From assembly GCA_964487605.1 (NCBI GenBank), contig CAZARU010000030.1:1-64000 (forward strand): DNA of 64,000 bases, written 5' to 3'. The DNA comes from JAJDAH01 sp964487605. Its GTDB lineage: Bacteria > Myxococcota_A > Polyangia > Polyangiales > Polyangiaceae. A program made the position numbers and the translations under genes. Below are positions 34,044 to 41,625 of this stretch, piece by piece (the first letter of the stretch is position 1; the number at the start of each line of letters is the position of its first letter). The notes below the pieces were generated by a model. That model saw only the letters and a list, made by a program, of their open reading frames with translations. It searched no databases and was not told the DNA's origin.

Positions 34044-35150
34044 ATGAGGAGCGTTTCGTGCGGGATCGCGGTCGTGGTGTGTGGGTCACTGCTGGCCGCG
34101 TGCGGCGGCGAGTCGTCGGGTGACGGCGGAAGCGGGGGCGCGAGCGGCTCGTCAGCCGACGGGGCCGCCGGGGCGGCGGGCGCCGGGGCTACTGGCGGCG
34201 CCGCCGGGGCGAGTGGAAGTGGGGGGGCGACTGCGGGCGCGAGTGGAAGTGCCGGGGTGGGCGGAGCCGCAGGCACGGGCGGTAGCGCGGGCGCGAGCGG
34301 TAGCGCCGGCACGAGCGGTAGCGCCGGCACGAGCGGTAGCGCCGGCACGAGCGGCAGCGCCGGCGCCAGCGGAACCGCGGGCACCGGTGCGGACGCCGGC
34401 AAGTGCGAACCGGGCTCGCTCAGCTGCATGTGGGACTGCTGCGGAAGCGAGTGCGTCAACTTCCTGAACGACATCGAGAACTGCGGCGGCTGCAACCAGA
34501 AGTGCAGTGGCGCCGCGCCGTACTGCGACAACGGCACCTGCGGCTCCCCCGAGTGCTCCGGTGCGTGCATCGGCACCACCCACTGTTGCGGCGCTCTGTG
34601 CTGCGCCCTCGACGAGCTGTGCTGCAGCGTCCCGGGGCCCATCGGCAACGACCTGCGCTGCGTCCCCAAGGCGATGGGGACCTGCCCCCAGGGGTGCAAC
34701 CTCTGCGCGTGCGCGGCGCCGGACACGATGATCGCGACGCCCTCGGGCGAGCGGAAGCTGGCGGACCTGGTTCGCGGCGACCTGGTCTACAGCGTGCATC
34801 ACGGCCGCGTGCTCGCGGTGCCCGTGCGCGAGGTGAACCGGGTACCGGTCGTCAACCATCGCGTCGTGCGCGTCGTCCTGGCAACGGGGGGAATCGTGGA
34901 GATGACCGGAGGCCACCCCCTGGCCGACGGAAGAACGTTCGCGGATCTCCGAGCCGGTGATGACCTCGACGGCGTCTCGATCACGTCGGCCACGACGGTG
35001 AGCTACCCCCACGACGCGACCTTCGATCTTCTACCGGCGAGCTCGACGGGGACCTACTTCGCGTCCGGCGTCCTGGTGGCCAGCACGCTCCACCGGGGGC
35101 CCCCGGCCGCAGCGTTCCGATCCGACGCCTTCGCGCTCGAGAGCCGATGA
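34044..35150 (+). CDS. Lipoprotein with Cys-rich region and Hint (hedgehog/intein) domain
   Basis: Predicted 368 residues with a GGAGGT Shine-Dalgarno. Signal peptide ends in LLAAC (Cys20). Residues 21-130 are Gly/Ser/Ala/Thr repeats. Residues 131-222 are Cys-rich (CMWDCCGSECVNF, CGGCNQKCSG, CCGALCCALDELCC). From C223 a Hint domain begins: CAAPDTMIATPSGERKLADL, then VEMTGGHPLA with the T-x-x-H block, and TYFASGVLVAS at the C-terminal end. Hint domains self-cleave at their first Cys. The intein-type terminal His-Asn is absent, so cleavage without splicing is more likely. About 20 residues follow. Coupled to the next gene by ATGA. Confidence 0.8.
   Translation: MRSVSCGIAVVVCGSLLAACGGESSGDGGSGGASGSSADGAAGAAGAGATGGAAGASGSGGATAGASGSAGVGGAAGTGGSAGASGSAGTSGSAGTSGSAGTSGSAGASGTAGTGADAGKCEPGSLSCMWDCCGSECVNFLNDIENCGGCNQKCSGAAPYCDNGTCGSPECSGACIGTTHCCGALCCALDELCCSVPGPIGNDLRCVPKAMGTCPQGCNLCACAAPDTMIATPSGERKLADLVRGDLVYSVHHGRVLAVPVREVNRVPVVNHRVVRVVLATGGIVEMTGGHPLADGRTFADLRAGDDLDGVSITSATTVSYPHDATFDLLPASSTGTYFASGVLVASTLHRGPPAAAFRSDAFALESR
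34281..34370. repeat. Five tandem 18-base coding repeats
   Basis: GGTAGCGCCGGCACGAGC repeats in phase at 34299, 34317 and 34335, flanked by one variant copy on each side (34281 and 34353). It encodes Gly-Ser-Ala-Gly-Thr/Ala-Ser in the linker of the Hint lipoprotein. The three identical copies suggest recent slippage or duplication. Confidence 0.85.
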
Positions 35151-35563
35151 GCCCGCGCGGGTCGTGGATTCTGGGCGCGTGCGCGCTGTCGTGGGGCTGC
35201 AACTCCGATCCCAGCGTCGAGGTGACGTCGCAGGGTGGGGTGGACCTCTGCTACTCGGAGCGTCCGGGAGCGCGATTGCACGAGCCCAAGCTGATGGCCA
35301 CGACCGCACCGGACGGGCTCGCGGTGTCGCTGAGCAACATCCCGAACATGCCGAAACCCCCCGTTTTCGAGGTGAAGCGCGAGAACGACGTCCTCCGGAT
35401 CATCGGCGTGCGCCCACCGGGCGCGGAGCTCGCCGCGATCTGCACCCGCAACTACCAGCTCCTGATCAGGGACCTGCCCAAGGGCACGTACGAGGTGCGC
35501 GCCGAGCTCACCGTCGAAGGTGGGACACGAATCGCCGCCTCCACGCGGTTCGCCTACGAGTGA
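35147..35563 (+). CDS. Small exported protein coupled to the Hint lipoprotein
   Basis: Predicted 138 residues. Its ATG overlaps the stop of the Hint gene (ATGA, 35147-35150). The N-terminus SWILGACALSWGC looks like a short signal peptide with an imperfect lipobox. The mature part is mostly beta strand: GLAVSLSNIPNMPKPPVFEV, NDVLRIIGVRPPGAEL, YQLLIRDLPKGTYEVRAEL, RIAASTRFAY. This resembles an Ig- or fibronectin-like sandwich. No named family recognised. The tight coupling suggests it works with the Hint protein in the envelope. Confidence 0.7.
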   Translation: MSPRGSWILGACALSWGCNSDPSVEVTSQGGVDLCYSERPGARLHEPKLMATTAPDGLAVSLSNIPNMPKPPVFEVKRENDVLRIIGVRPPGAELAAICTRNYQLLIRDLPKGTYEVRAELTVEGGTRIAASTRFAYE

Positions 35564-35581
35564 GCGACCGGGCGCCACGCT

Positions 35582-36433
35582 TCAGGCGACGGACGAGTGA
35601 CGCCCACGCATCAAGACGACGAGCCCGATACCGAGCAGCGCCAGCAGCACCTGCGCCACGACCGCAAGGGCAATGCTCGGGATCACGCTCGGAACGACGA
35701 CCAGCGTGACGATGGCGACCACGACGGCGACGCGCCGTGCCCCCTCGAGATCCTCGAACGCGAACGCCGCGGCACCGATGGCGAGTGCCGACGTCACGAA
35801 GCCTGGCACGGAGAGAAAGGGGTGGGGCTCCACGGATGGGACCAGCCCCAGGTTGGTCTCGGCGATGTCACGAGCCGCTTCGTCGACGGCACGTTCCATG
35901 GACGCGGGCGAGAAGTCCCGGATCAGGATGAAGTTACCCGTGACGCAGAGCGGCCGCTCCGCCCCAGGATGCCGCTGCAGTACGCGCTGCCACTCGCTCG
36001 CCTCCGCACCGCTGGCGACGTGATGAATCTTGTGCTCGCGCAGCCACGCGATCGCGGGCGCGAGATCCGAACTCGCCCCATGCAGCGCGCCGGACCGGAC
36101 GAGAGCGTACCCGCCCGTCCCGTAGCAGTGGACCTGGACCCTGCCCCTCGCCTCGGGCAGCGCGGCGTCGATCGCCCGCGCCTGCCAGCAACCGCGCGTA
36201 CCCGTCGCAACGAGCCCGACGCCGAGGATCCCGATCGTCGCGACGGCCAGCTTCTTCGCGAGGCGCGCATGGCGCTCGCCATCCCGGGCCGCCAGCTCCT
36301 TCTCCTCGGCGCAGCGCGGGCAAGCCTGCTCGGGCGTCCGTGGAACGCCGTGAAACGGACACCGTCCGCTGGCGAGCGGCGGCTTGCTCCCCGCGGGCGG
36401 CCCGTCCGACGCACCGTGTCCGGATTGATTCAC
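35582..36433 (-). CDS. Membrane protein with N-terminal Cys/His cluster
   Basis: Predicted 283 residues. Near residues 24-41 is CPFHGVPRTPEQACPRC, a possible zinc-binding knot. A first helix (KKLAVATIGILGVGLVATG) is followed by a soluble region of about 130 residues (IHHVASGAEASEWQRVL, RPLCVTGNFILIRDFSP), then three hydrophobic segments at the C-terminus. This suggests a periplasmic domain held between helices. No family recognised. It converges on the small coupled protein gene with an 18-base gap. Confidence 0.6.
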   Translation of the reverse strand: MNQSGHGASDGPPAGSKPPLASGRCPFHGVPRTPEQACPRCAEEKELAARDGERHARLAKKLAVATIGILGVGLVATGTRGCWQARAIDAALPEARGRVQVHCYGTGGYALVRSGALHGASSDLAPAIAWLREHKIHHVASGAEASEWQRVLQRHPGAERPLCVTGNFILIRDFSPASMERAVDEAARDIAETNLGLVPSVEPHPFLSVPGFVTSALAIGAAAFAFEDLEGARRVAVVVAIVTLVVVPSVIPSIALAVVAQVLLALLGIGLVVLMRGRHSSVA

Positions 36434-36486
36434 CTCGAACTCCCGCGGTGGAGCCTACACCACCGGGCGGTTCGGACGGGAACGGT

Positions 36487-37845
36487 TCACACCAGCGCGA
36501 GCGGGGCAGTTCCGTCGTCGCCGAAGGTGGCGAGGGGGACGCCCATCATGCCGGCCAGCGTGAGGAACAGGTTCGCCATCGGTGTCCCGTCGGGAAACCG
36601 TACGTGCCGCCCCGACGGGAGCTGGCCGTCGAGCCCGCCCGCCAGCAGGACAGGCAGGTTGTAGTGCGCGTGGCTGTCGCCGTCCTCGATCTCGCTGGAG
36701 AAGAACACCGCGCTGTTGTCGAGCAGCGTGCCGTTCCCCTCGTCTACAGCGTCCATGGCGGTGAGGAGGTCCACCAGGCGGGCGACCTCCCACTGCCCAA
36801 TCGGGATGAGCTTGGCGAAATTGGCGGGATCGTCCTGGTGGTGGCTGATCTGATGGTGCGCGCCGCTGACGCCGATGAAGTCGTACGACTGGTTCGAGCC
36901 GGCGTTGCCGAGCATGAACGTGATGACACGCGTGGCGTCGCACTGACACGCCAGCACCATCAGGTCGATCATGAGCTGCACGTGCTGCGGGTAGGAATGG
37001 TTGTCCGGAGGGCGGGGATACTCCGGACACGTCAGGGTCGTCGCTGCGTCCACCCGGAGCTCCAGATCCCGAATTCCGGTGAGGTACTCGTCCAGCTTGC
37101 GACGATCCGTCGTCCCGAGCTTCCCGGAGAGGCTCACGGCCTCGCCGTTCACGTAGTCGAGCACGCTCTTTCGGTACGCCTTGCGACGCGCCGTCGCCTC
37201 GGGGGTCGCCGTCGGATCGAAGCCGTCGAAGATCTGATCGAAGAGCACCCGCGGATTCGTGGTCTTCGGCAGGGGCTGCGTCTCGGACGCCCACGAGACG
37301 TTGCGCGAGTAGGCGCAGCTGTAGCCGCTGTCGCAGCCGGTTCCGATCCCACCTCCGCCGTCGGTGCCGAGCTGCAAAGACGCGATGCGGCTGTCGCCGC
37401 CGACGGCGTTGGCGATCACCTGATCGATGGAGATCCCGTTGCGGATGTTGGGGCCCTCGGTCTTCACCACATGGCGACACGTGAGGAACCCCGCCGTTCC
37501 CGCAGCGTGGTCCCCAGGCCCTTCCGGGCGCGACGGCTCGTTGTCCAGCTCGCTGAGCACGCTGACCTTGCTCTGGATCGCCGCCAGCGGCTGCAGGATC
37601 GTCCGAAGCTCGTAGCCGGGCCCCGTTCCCGCCGGCGTCCACTCCGGCATGTGCATGCCGTTCGGCACGTAGAAGGCGATGAATCGCTTCAGCGGCGGAG
37701 GCGTCTGGGCGACGGCCGTCTTCCCGGCGAAGCTCTCGAGGAACGGAAGCGCGACGACCGTCGCGGCTCCCCCGAGGAACGCGCGACGCGACTGCAGGAA
37801 GCGTCGCTCGCGTCGATCGATGGCGGGGTGACGTCGTACCCTCAC
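36487..37845 (-). CDS. DUF1552 protein, Tat-exported
   Basis: Predicted 452 residues from GTG 37845, which overlaps the upstream stop (GTGA), so it is coupled to the DUF1592 gene. SRRAFLGGAATVVALPFLES is a twin-arginine signal. Diagnostic DUF1552 blocks include FYVPNGMHMPEWTP, GPNIRNGISIDQVIA, CAYSRNVSW, and VFFSSEIEDGDSHAHYNLPVL (in part). The closing MANLFLTLAGMMGV is also typical. The fold is related to alkaline-phosphatase-like DUF1501 enzymes, as far as I know. Function is not established. It nearly always pairs with DUF1592 proteins in planctomycetes and myxobacteria. Confidence 0.88.
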   Translation of the reverse strand: MRVRRHPAIDRRERRFLQSRRAFLGGAATVVALPFLESFAGKTAVAQTPPPLKRFIAFYVPNGMHMPEWTPAGTGPGYELRTILQPLAAIQSKVSVLSELDNEPSRPEGPGDHAAGTAGFLTCRHVVKTEGPNIRNGISIDQVIANAVGGDSRIASLQLGTDGGGGIGTGCDSGYSCAYSRNVSWASETQPLPKTTNPRVLFDQIFDGFDPTATPEATARRKAYRKSVLDYVNGEAVSLSGKLGTTDRRKLDEYLTGIRDLELRVDAATTLTCPEYPRPPDNHSYPQHVQLMIDLMVLACQCDATRVITFMLGNAGSNQSYDFIGVSGAHHQISHHQDDPANFAKLIPIGQWEVARLVDLLTAMDAVDEGNGTLLDNSAVFFSSEIEDGDSHAHYNLPVLLAGGLDGQLPSGRHVRFPDGTPMANLFLTLAGMMGVPLATFGDDGTAPLALV

Positions 37846-39935
37846 GGCGCTTCCTCCGGGGGTTCCCCGCGACGCAGGCGGAACGGCTCGCTTCGAGTGA
37901 TCTGGACGACGAGGTCGTCGAGCGCGAAGCCCGCGCCACCGAGGTTCGTCAGCATGCTCCTGAGATAGGGAGCGTCGCTCGGCAGCATGCCGCGGCCGAG
38001 CGCGTACACGAACGTCTTCTCCGTGACGCACTCAGGGAAGCGCGCGTCGGCGGCGACGGCAGCCGCGAGCGACGCGGGACCGTCCACGGGCGTTCCGTCC
38101 GGGAGCACCCCCGTGGGGTCCACGACGTCGCCGCTCTCCTCGGTGGCGCGCCACCGCCCTATGGCGTCGAAGTTCTGCAGGGCCAGGCCGATGGGATCCA
38201 TGAGGTCGTGGCACTGCGCGCAGATCTCCTTCTCGCGATGGAGCTCGAGGACCTCGCGCAGGGTCTTCCCGGCGAGCTCTTCCTTGGGGAGGTCGGCCTC
38301 GACACCGGGGGGCGGCGGCTTCGGCTCCGAGCACAGGAGGCTTCCGAGAACCCACTTGCCGCGCTTCACCGGCGAAGTACGCGTGGGATAGGAAGTGACC
38401 GTGAGGATGCCGCCCTGTCGCAGCACTCCGCCTCGCTGGTCGAACGTGAGCGGTACGCGCTCGTGGGACGCTCCGAACGTCCCCGAGATCCCGTAGTGCT
38501 GTGCGAGGCGGTCGTTCACGTACGTGAAGTCCGCCAGGAGCATGGTCTCGATGGGGTGCCGCGCGTCCAGCATCTCCTGGAAGAACGACCGCGCTTCGCC
38601 CTTCAGCGCGTCACGTAGCGCGTGATCGTACTCGGGGAAGTACGCATAGTCGGGCTCGTGGGAGTCCAGGGCGCGCGTGAGCAGCCACTGGCCCGCGAAG
38701 TTGTCCACCAGAGCCGCCGCCTTGGGGTCGGCGAGCATCCGGCGCACTTGCCGCTCGATCTCGTCGGGGTCCGTCAGAATCCCCGCGTCCGCGGCCGCGA
38801 ACAGCGCCTCGTCCGGCATCGAGCTCCACAGGAAGTACGACAGGCGCGAGGCCAGCTCGTGGTCGCTGAGCGGATGAGAGGCGGGCGACGCGGGATCCGC
38901 GTCGAGCTCGACGCGGAACAAGAAGTGCGGCGACACGAGCACGCCCCGCAGGGCGACGTTCAGCCCGGCGTTCACGTCCTCCCCGTGCTGGGCGGCGACG
39001 TCGACGAGCTGCTTCAGCCGATCGACCTCGGCGTCGGTCACCGGGCGGCGCCACGCGCGCCGCGTGAACTGCCGAAGGATGTCGCGAACGCACGCGTCGC
39101 CGCCCGCGACGGGATCGCACACGACGATGCGATCGCGCAGGGCATTGTTCGGCATCGTCGCATCGAGCGGTCCCTCGACGGAGATCCAATCCACGTAGAG
39201 GTTCCGATCGAGGCCCGCCGCCTGGTCGTAGTAGTCGTTCACGAAGCTGACGGTGACCGGGCGACTGCCGCCGTTCAGCTGGGCTTCGCCGGAGATGACC
39301 TGCGGGCTCGACCTGGTGCTCGCGACGTCGAACGTGCCGAGATCCGTGTTCCCCGCGACGAGCTGCGCGCGCGCCGGTTCGGGCCCCGCCTGATCGCCCC
39401 ACACCCGGGCGCTCACGCGGTAACGCCCATCTGCGGGCAGCACGAACACGTTCGTCAGATCACCGCTGGACCACAGGTTCCACGCGTCCGCCGTGGCGGC
39501 ACCGACACTCGAAGACAGGTTCTCGCCTTCCACCTGAAGCAGGACGGGATCGGCCGTGGGCAAGGCGAGCGCCTCGGCGACCAGCGCTTCGGCCGCACGC
39601 TCGTAGAGCTCGACCAGGGACGGCGAGACGCTCAGAACGTCGGCGATGTTGTCGAACCCGAAGCCGTGGTCGTCCGCCGGGAAGTCGGCGGCGGGTCGCT
39701 GACCCGTACCCAGCAGGTCGCGAACGGTGTTGTTGTACTCGGCGCTGTTGAGGCGGTGCAGCGTCACGCGGTTGGGGTCGCGCTGGGCCGTCGCCCCGCC
39801 GCTTCCCCCGCCGGAGGCGCCAGAGCCACCGGCGCCGGAGCCCTCACCGCTGCTCCCTGGATCTCCGACCACACCCGCGCATGCTGCGCCGAGCACCGCA
39901 ATCGACAAGCAGCTGCTGGCAACGAGCCCTCGCAT
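37842..39935 (-). CDS. DUF1592-family cytochrome-like exported protein
   Basis: Predicted 697 residues from ATG 39935. The signal RGLVASSCLSIAVLGAAC is followed by a Gly/Ser linker. Domain order is DUF1587 (LHRLNSAEYNNTVRDLLGT), a beta-sandwich insert like a carbohydrate-binding module (YRVSARVWGDQAG, LYVDWISVEGP), DUF1595, DUF1592 (SYFLWSSMPDEALF), DUF1588 and DUF1585. EICAQCHDLMDPIGLALQNF carries a CAQCH haem c site. It probably passes electrons or oxidises a carbohydrate in the periplasm with its DUF1552 partner; this is inference. Confidence 0.9.
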   Translation of the reverse strand: MRGLVASSCLSIAVLGAACAGVVGDPGSSGEGSGAGGSGASGGGSGGATAQRDPNRVTLHRLNSAEYNNTVRDLLGTGQRPAADFPADDHGFGFDNIADVLSVSPSLVELYERAAEALVAEALALPTADPVLLQVEGENLSSSVGAATADAWNLWSSGDLTNVFVLPADGRYRVSARVWGDQAGPEPARAQLVAGNTDLGTFDVASTRSSPQVISGEAQLNGGSRPVTVSFVNDYYDQAAGLDRNLYVDWISVEGPLDATMPNNALRDRIVVCDPVAGGDACVRDILRQFTRRAWRRPVTDAEVDRLKQLVDVAAQHGEDVNAGLNVALRGVLVSPHFLFRVELDADPASPASHPLSDHELASRLSYFLWSSMPDEALFAAADAGILTDPDEIERQVRRMLADPKAAALVDNFAGQWLLTRALDSHEPDYAYFPEYDHALRDALKGEARSFFQEMLDARHPIETMLLADFTYVNDRLAQHYGISGTFGASHERVPLTFDQRGGVLRQGGILTVTSYPTRTSPVKRGKWVLGSLLCSEPKPPPPGVEADLPKEELAGKTLREVLELHREKEICAQCHDLMDPIGLALQNFDAIGRWRATEESGDVVDPTGVLPDGTPVDGPASLAAAVAADARFPECVTEKTFVYALGRGMLPSDAPYLRSMLTNLGGAGFALDDLVVQITRSEPFRLRRGEPPEEAP

Positions 39936-40024
39936 CGTTCGACCCGGGGAGAGTAGCGCATCGCGACGCGCGGGGCGCACCGCAAAGCCGGCGCAGCCGG
40001 ATGCCAGCAGGACTCGGAGGAATC

Positions 40025-40043
40025 CGGTTTCAGCGGAAAACCG
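40025..40043. promoter_or_regulatory. Inverted repeat in divergent intergenic region
   Basis: CGGTTT (40025-40030) and AAACCG (40038-40043) pair around seven bases, in the 191-base gap between the divergent DUF1592 and quinone-oxidoreductase genes. It could be an operator. Nothing else in 39936-40126 stands out. Confidence 0.25.
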
Positions 40044-40126
40044 CGGGGCCGGCGTCACGGCACCGGATTGCCATGCGGGAACGCGGCGGATTCTGCCATT
40101 CTCGCGCTCCCTCACGGAGATCCCTC

Positions 40127-41116
40127 ATGAAGGCGCTGCTGTGCAAGGCCCACGGGCCCCCCGAGAGCCTGGTGCTCGAAGACATCGAGTCCCCACCACC
40201 CGGAAAGTCGGAGGTGAAGATCCGCGTGCGCGCCTGCGGGGTCAACTTCCCCGACGTGCTGCTGATTCGCGACAAGTATCAGTTCAAGCCTTCGCTGCCG
40301 TTCTCGCCGGGCGGCGAGGTGGCTGGCGACGTCGTCGAGACGGGCTCCGAGGTCCAGCGATTCCGGGCGGGAGATCGCGTCATCGCGATGACGGGATGGA
40401 ACGGGTTTCGGGAGGAAGTGATCGCGACGGAGGACAAGGTGATGCCTCTGCCGACATCGATGAGCTACGAGGTCGGGGCAGGCTTCACGCTCACGTATGG
40501 AACGAGCTACCACGCCCTCGTCGATCGCGGCGCGCTCCGTGAGGGCGAGACGCTTCTGGTGCTGGGTGCCGCTGGCGGCGTGGGCACGGCAGCCATCGAC
40601 ATCGGGAGGATCCTGGGCGCGCGGATCATCGCCGCGGCCGGCACCGACGAAAAGCTCGATCGACTGAAGGAGATTTACGGCATCGAGCACTGCATCAACT
40701 ATCGGTCCCTGGACGAGCCCCTGAAGGAACGGGTGAAGAAGCTCACGGGCGGCAGCGGAGCCGACGTCATCTACGATCCCGTGGGCGGCGACGCGTTCCA
40801 GGAGGCCCTGCGGTCGGTCGCGTGGCGCGGCAGGATTCTCGTCGTCGGGTTCGCCAGCGACGAGAACATCCCCGCGGCGAAGGCGAACCTCCTGCTGCTC
40901 AAGGGCAGCTCGCTCATCGGTGTCTTCTGGGGACGCTACGCCGCCATGGAGCCCGCAAACACCAAGCGCGACTTCGAGCGTCTCTTCCAGTGGCATTCGG
41001 AAGGCAGGCTTCGGCCCCACATCTCGCACCGCTTCCCCCTGGAGCGGGGCGCCGACGCGCTCTACGCGCTCATCAACCGCGAAGTGATCGGCAAGTGCGT
41101 CGTCACCATCGACTGA
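40127..41116 (+). CDS. NADPH:quinone oxidoreductase family protein (zinc-free MDR)
   Basis: Predicted 329 residues with GGAGA before ATG 40127. The N-terminal GroES-like domain has ACGVNFPDVLLIRDKYQ and PGGEVAGDVVETGSEV. The cofactor fold has VLGAAGGVGTAAIDIGRI, the AAxGVG motif of quinone oxidoreductases, then GADVIYDPVGGDAF. No structural zinc Cys cluster is present. It probably reduces quinones or enones with NADPH. The start lies in a divergent gap with the DUF1592 gene. Confidence 0.88.
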   Translation: MKALLCKAHGPPESLVLEDIESPPPGKSEVKIRVRACGVNFPDVLLIRDKYQFKPSLPFSPGGEVAGDVVETGSEVQRFRAGDRVIAMTGWNGFREEVIATEDKVMPLPTSMSYEVGAGFTLTYGTSYHALVDRGALREGETLLVLGAAGGVGTAAIDIGRILGARIIAAAGTDEKLDRLKEIYGIEHCINYRSLDEPLKERVKKLTGGSGADVIYDPVGGDAFQEALRSVAWRGRILVVGFASDENIPAAKANLLLLKGSSLIGVFWGRYAAMEPANTKRDFERLFQWHSEGRLRPHISHRFPLERGADALYALINREVIGKCVVTID

Positions 41117-41129
41117 CGCCGACGCACGA

Positions 41130-41621
41130 ATGCCGAACGACGACGACAGCCCCCTCGTTTCGTACCGCGTGCCGACGACCACCGTCGACGCCTCGGTCGT
41201 GTGCGCCAACGGCGCCAAGCTGACCGGGCGCCTGTTTCTCGCCTCCGGCACCACGTTCCACACAGGCCCCCTGCGGCCGGAGGAGCGCTTGAACGACACC
41301 TCGGCGTTCCTGCCGTTCCTCGCCGACGGGGCGTCACGCGCCGTGCTGCTCAGCAAGCGCGAGATCGTGCTGCTCGTCGTTCCGGCGCGCGACGCGCAGG
41401 GCGCGGATGACCTGGCGCCACCGCCTGACCTCTGCCGCGTGGTGGTGACCTGTCAGAGCGGGACCATCGAGGGCGCCGTGGCGCTGGAGGTCCCCGGGCC
41501 CCAGGGCAGGTTGCTCGATCACCTCAATCGAACCGAACCCTTCTTGATCGTCGAGCGCGAAGGCGATCGGTGTCTCGTCAACAAGGCCTGGATCGCTCAA
41601 GTGGCCGAGGAGGAGGGCTAG
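41130..41621 (+). CDS. Unknown protein next to the PilT-like gene
   Basis: Predicted 163 residues. No signal peptide or membrane helix. The sequence is mostly beta: ASVVCANGAKLTGRLFLASG, RAVLLSKREIVLLVVPARD, CRVVVTCQSGTIEGAVALEV, and ends with EREGDRCLVNKAWIAQVAEE. The repeated strand pattern and HLNRTEPFLIVE suggest a small beta-barrel or Roadblock-like fold, but I recognise no family. It is four bases upstream of the PilT-like gene and 13 bases after the oxidoreductase, so it is likely co-transcribed. Confidence 0.65.
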   Translation: MPNDDDSPLVSYRVPTTTVDASVVCANGAKLTGRLFLASGTTFHTGPLRPEERLNDTSAFLPFLADGASRAVLLSKREIVLLVVPARDAQGADDLAPPPDLCRVVVTCQSGTIEGAVALEVPGPQGRLLDHLNRTEPFLIVEREGDRCLVNKAWIAQVAEEEG

Positions 41622-41625
41622 TGGA

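Noticed and set aside
34281..34370. Tandem repeats considered as a CRISPR array
   Set aside because: The units are 18 bases without spacers, in frame, and encode a Gly/Ser/Ala linker.
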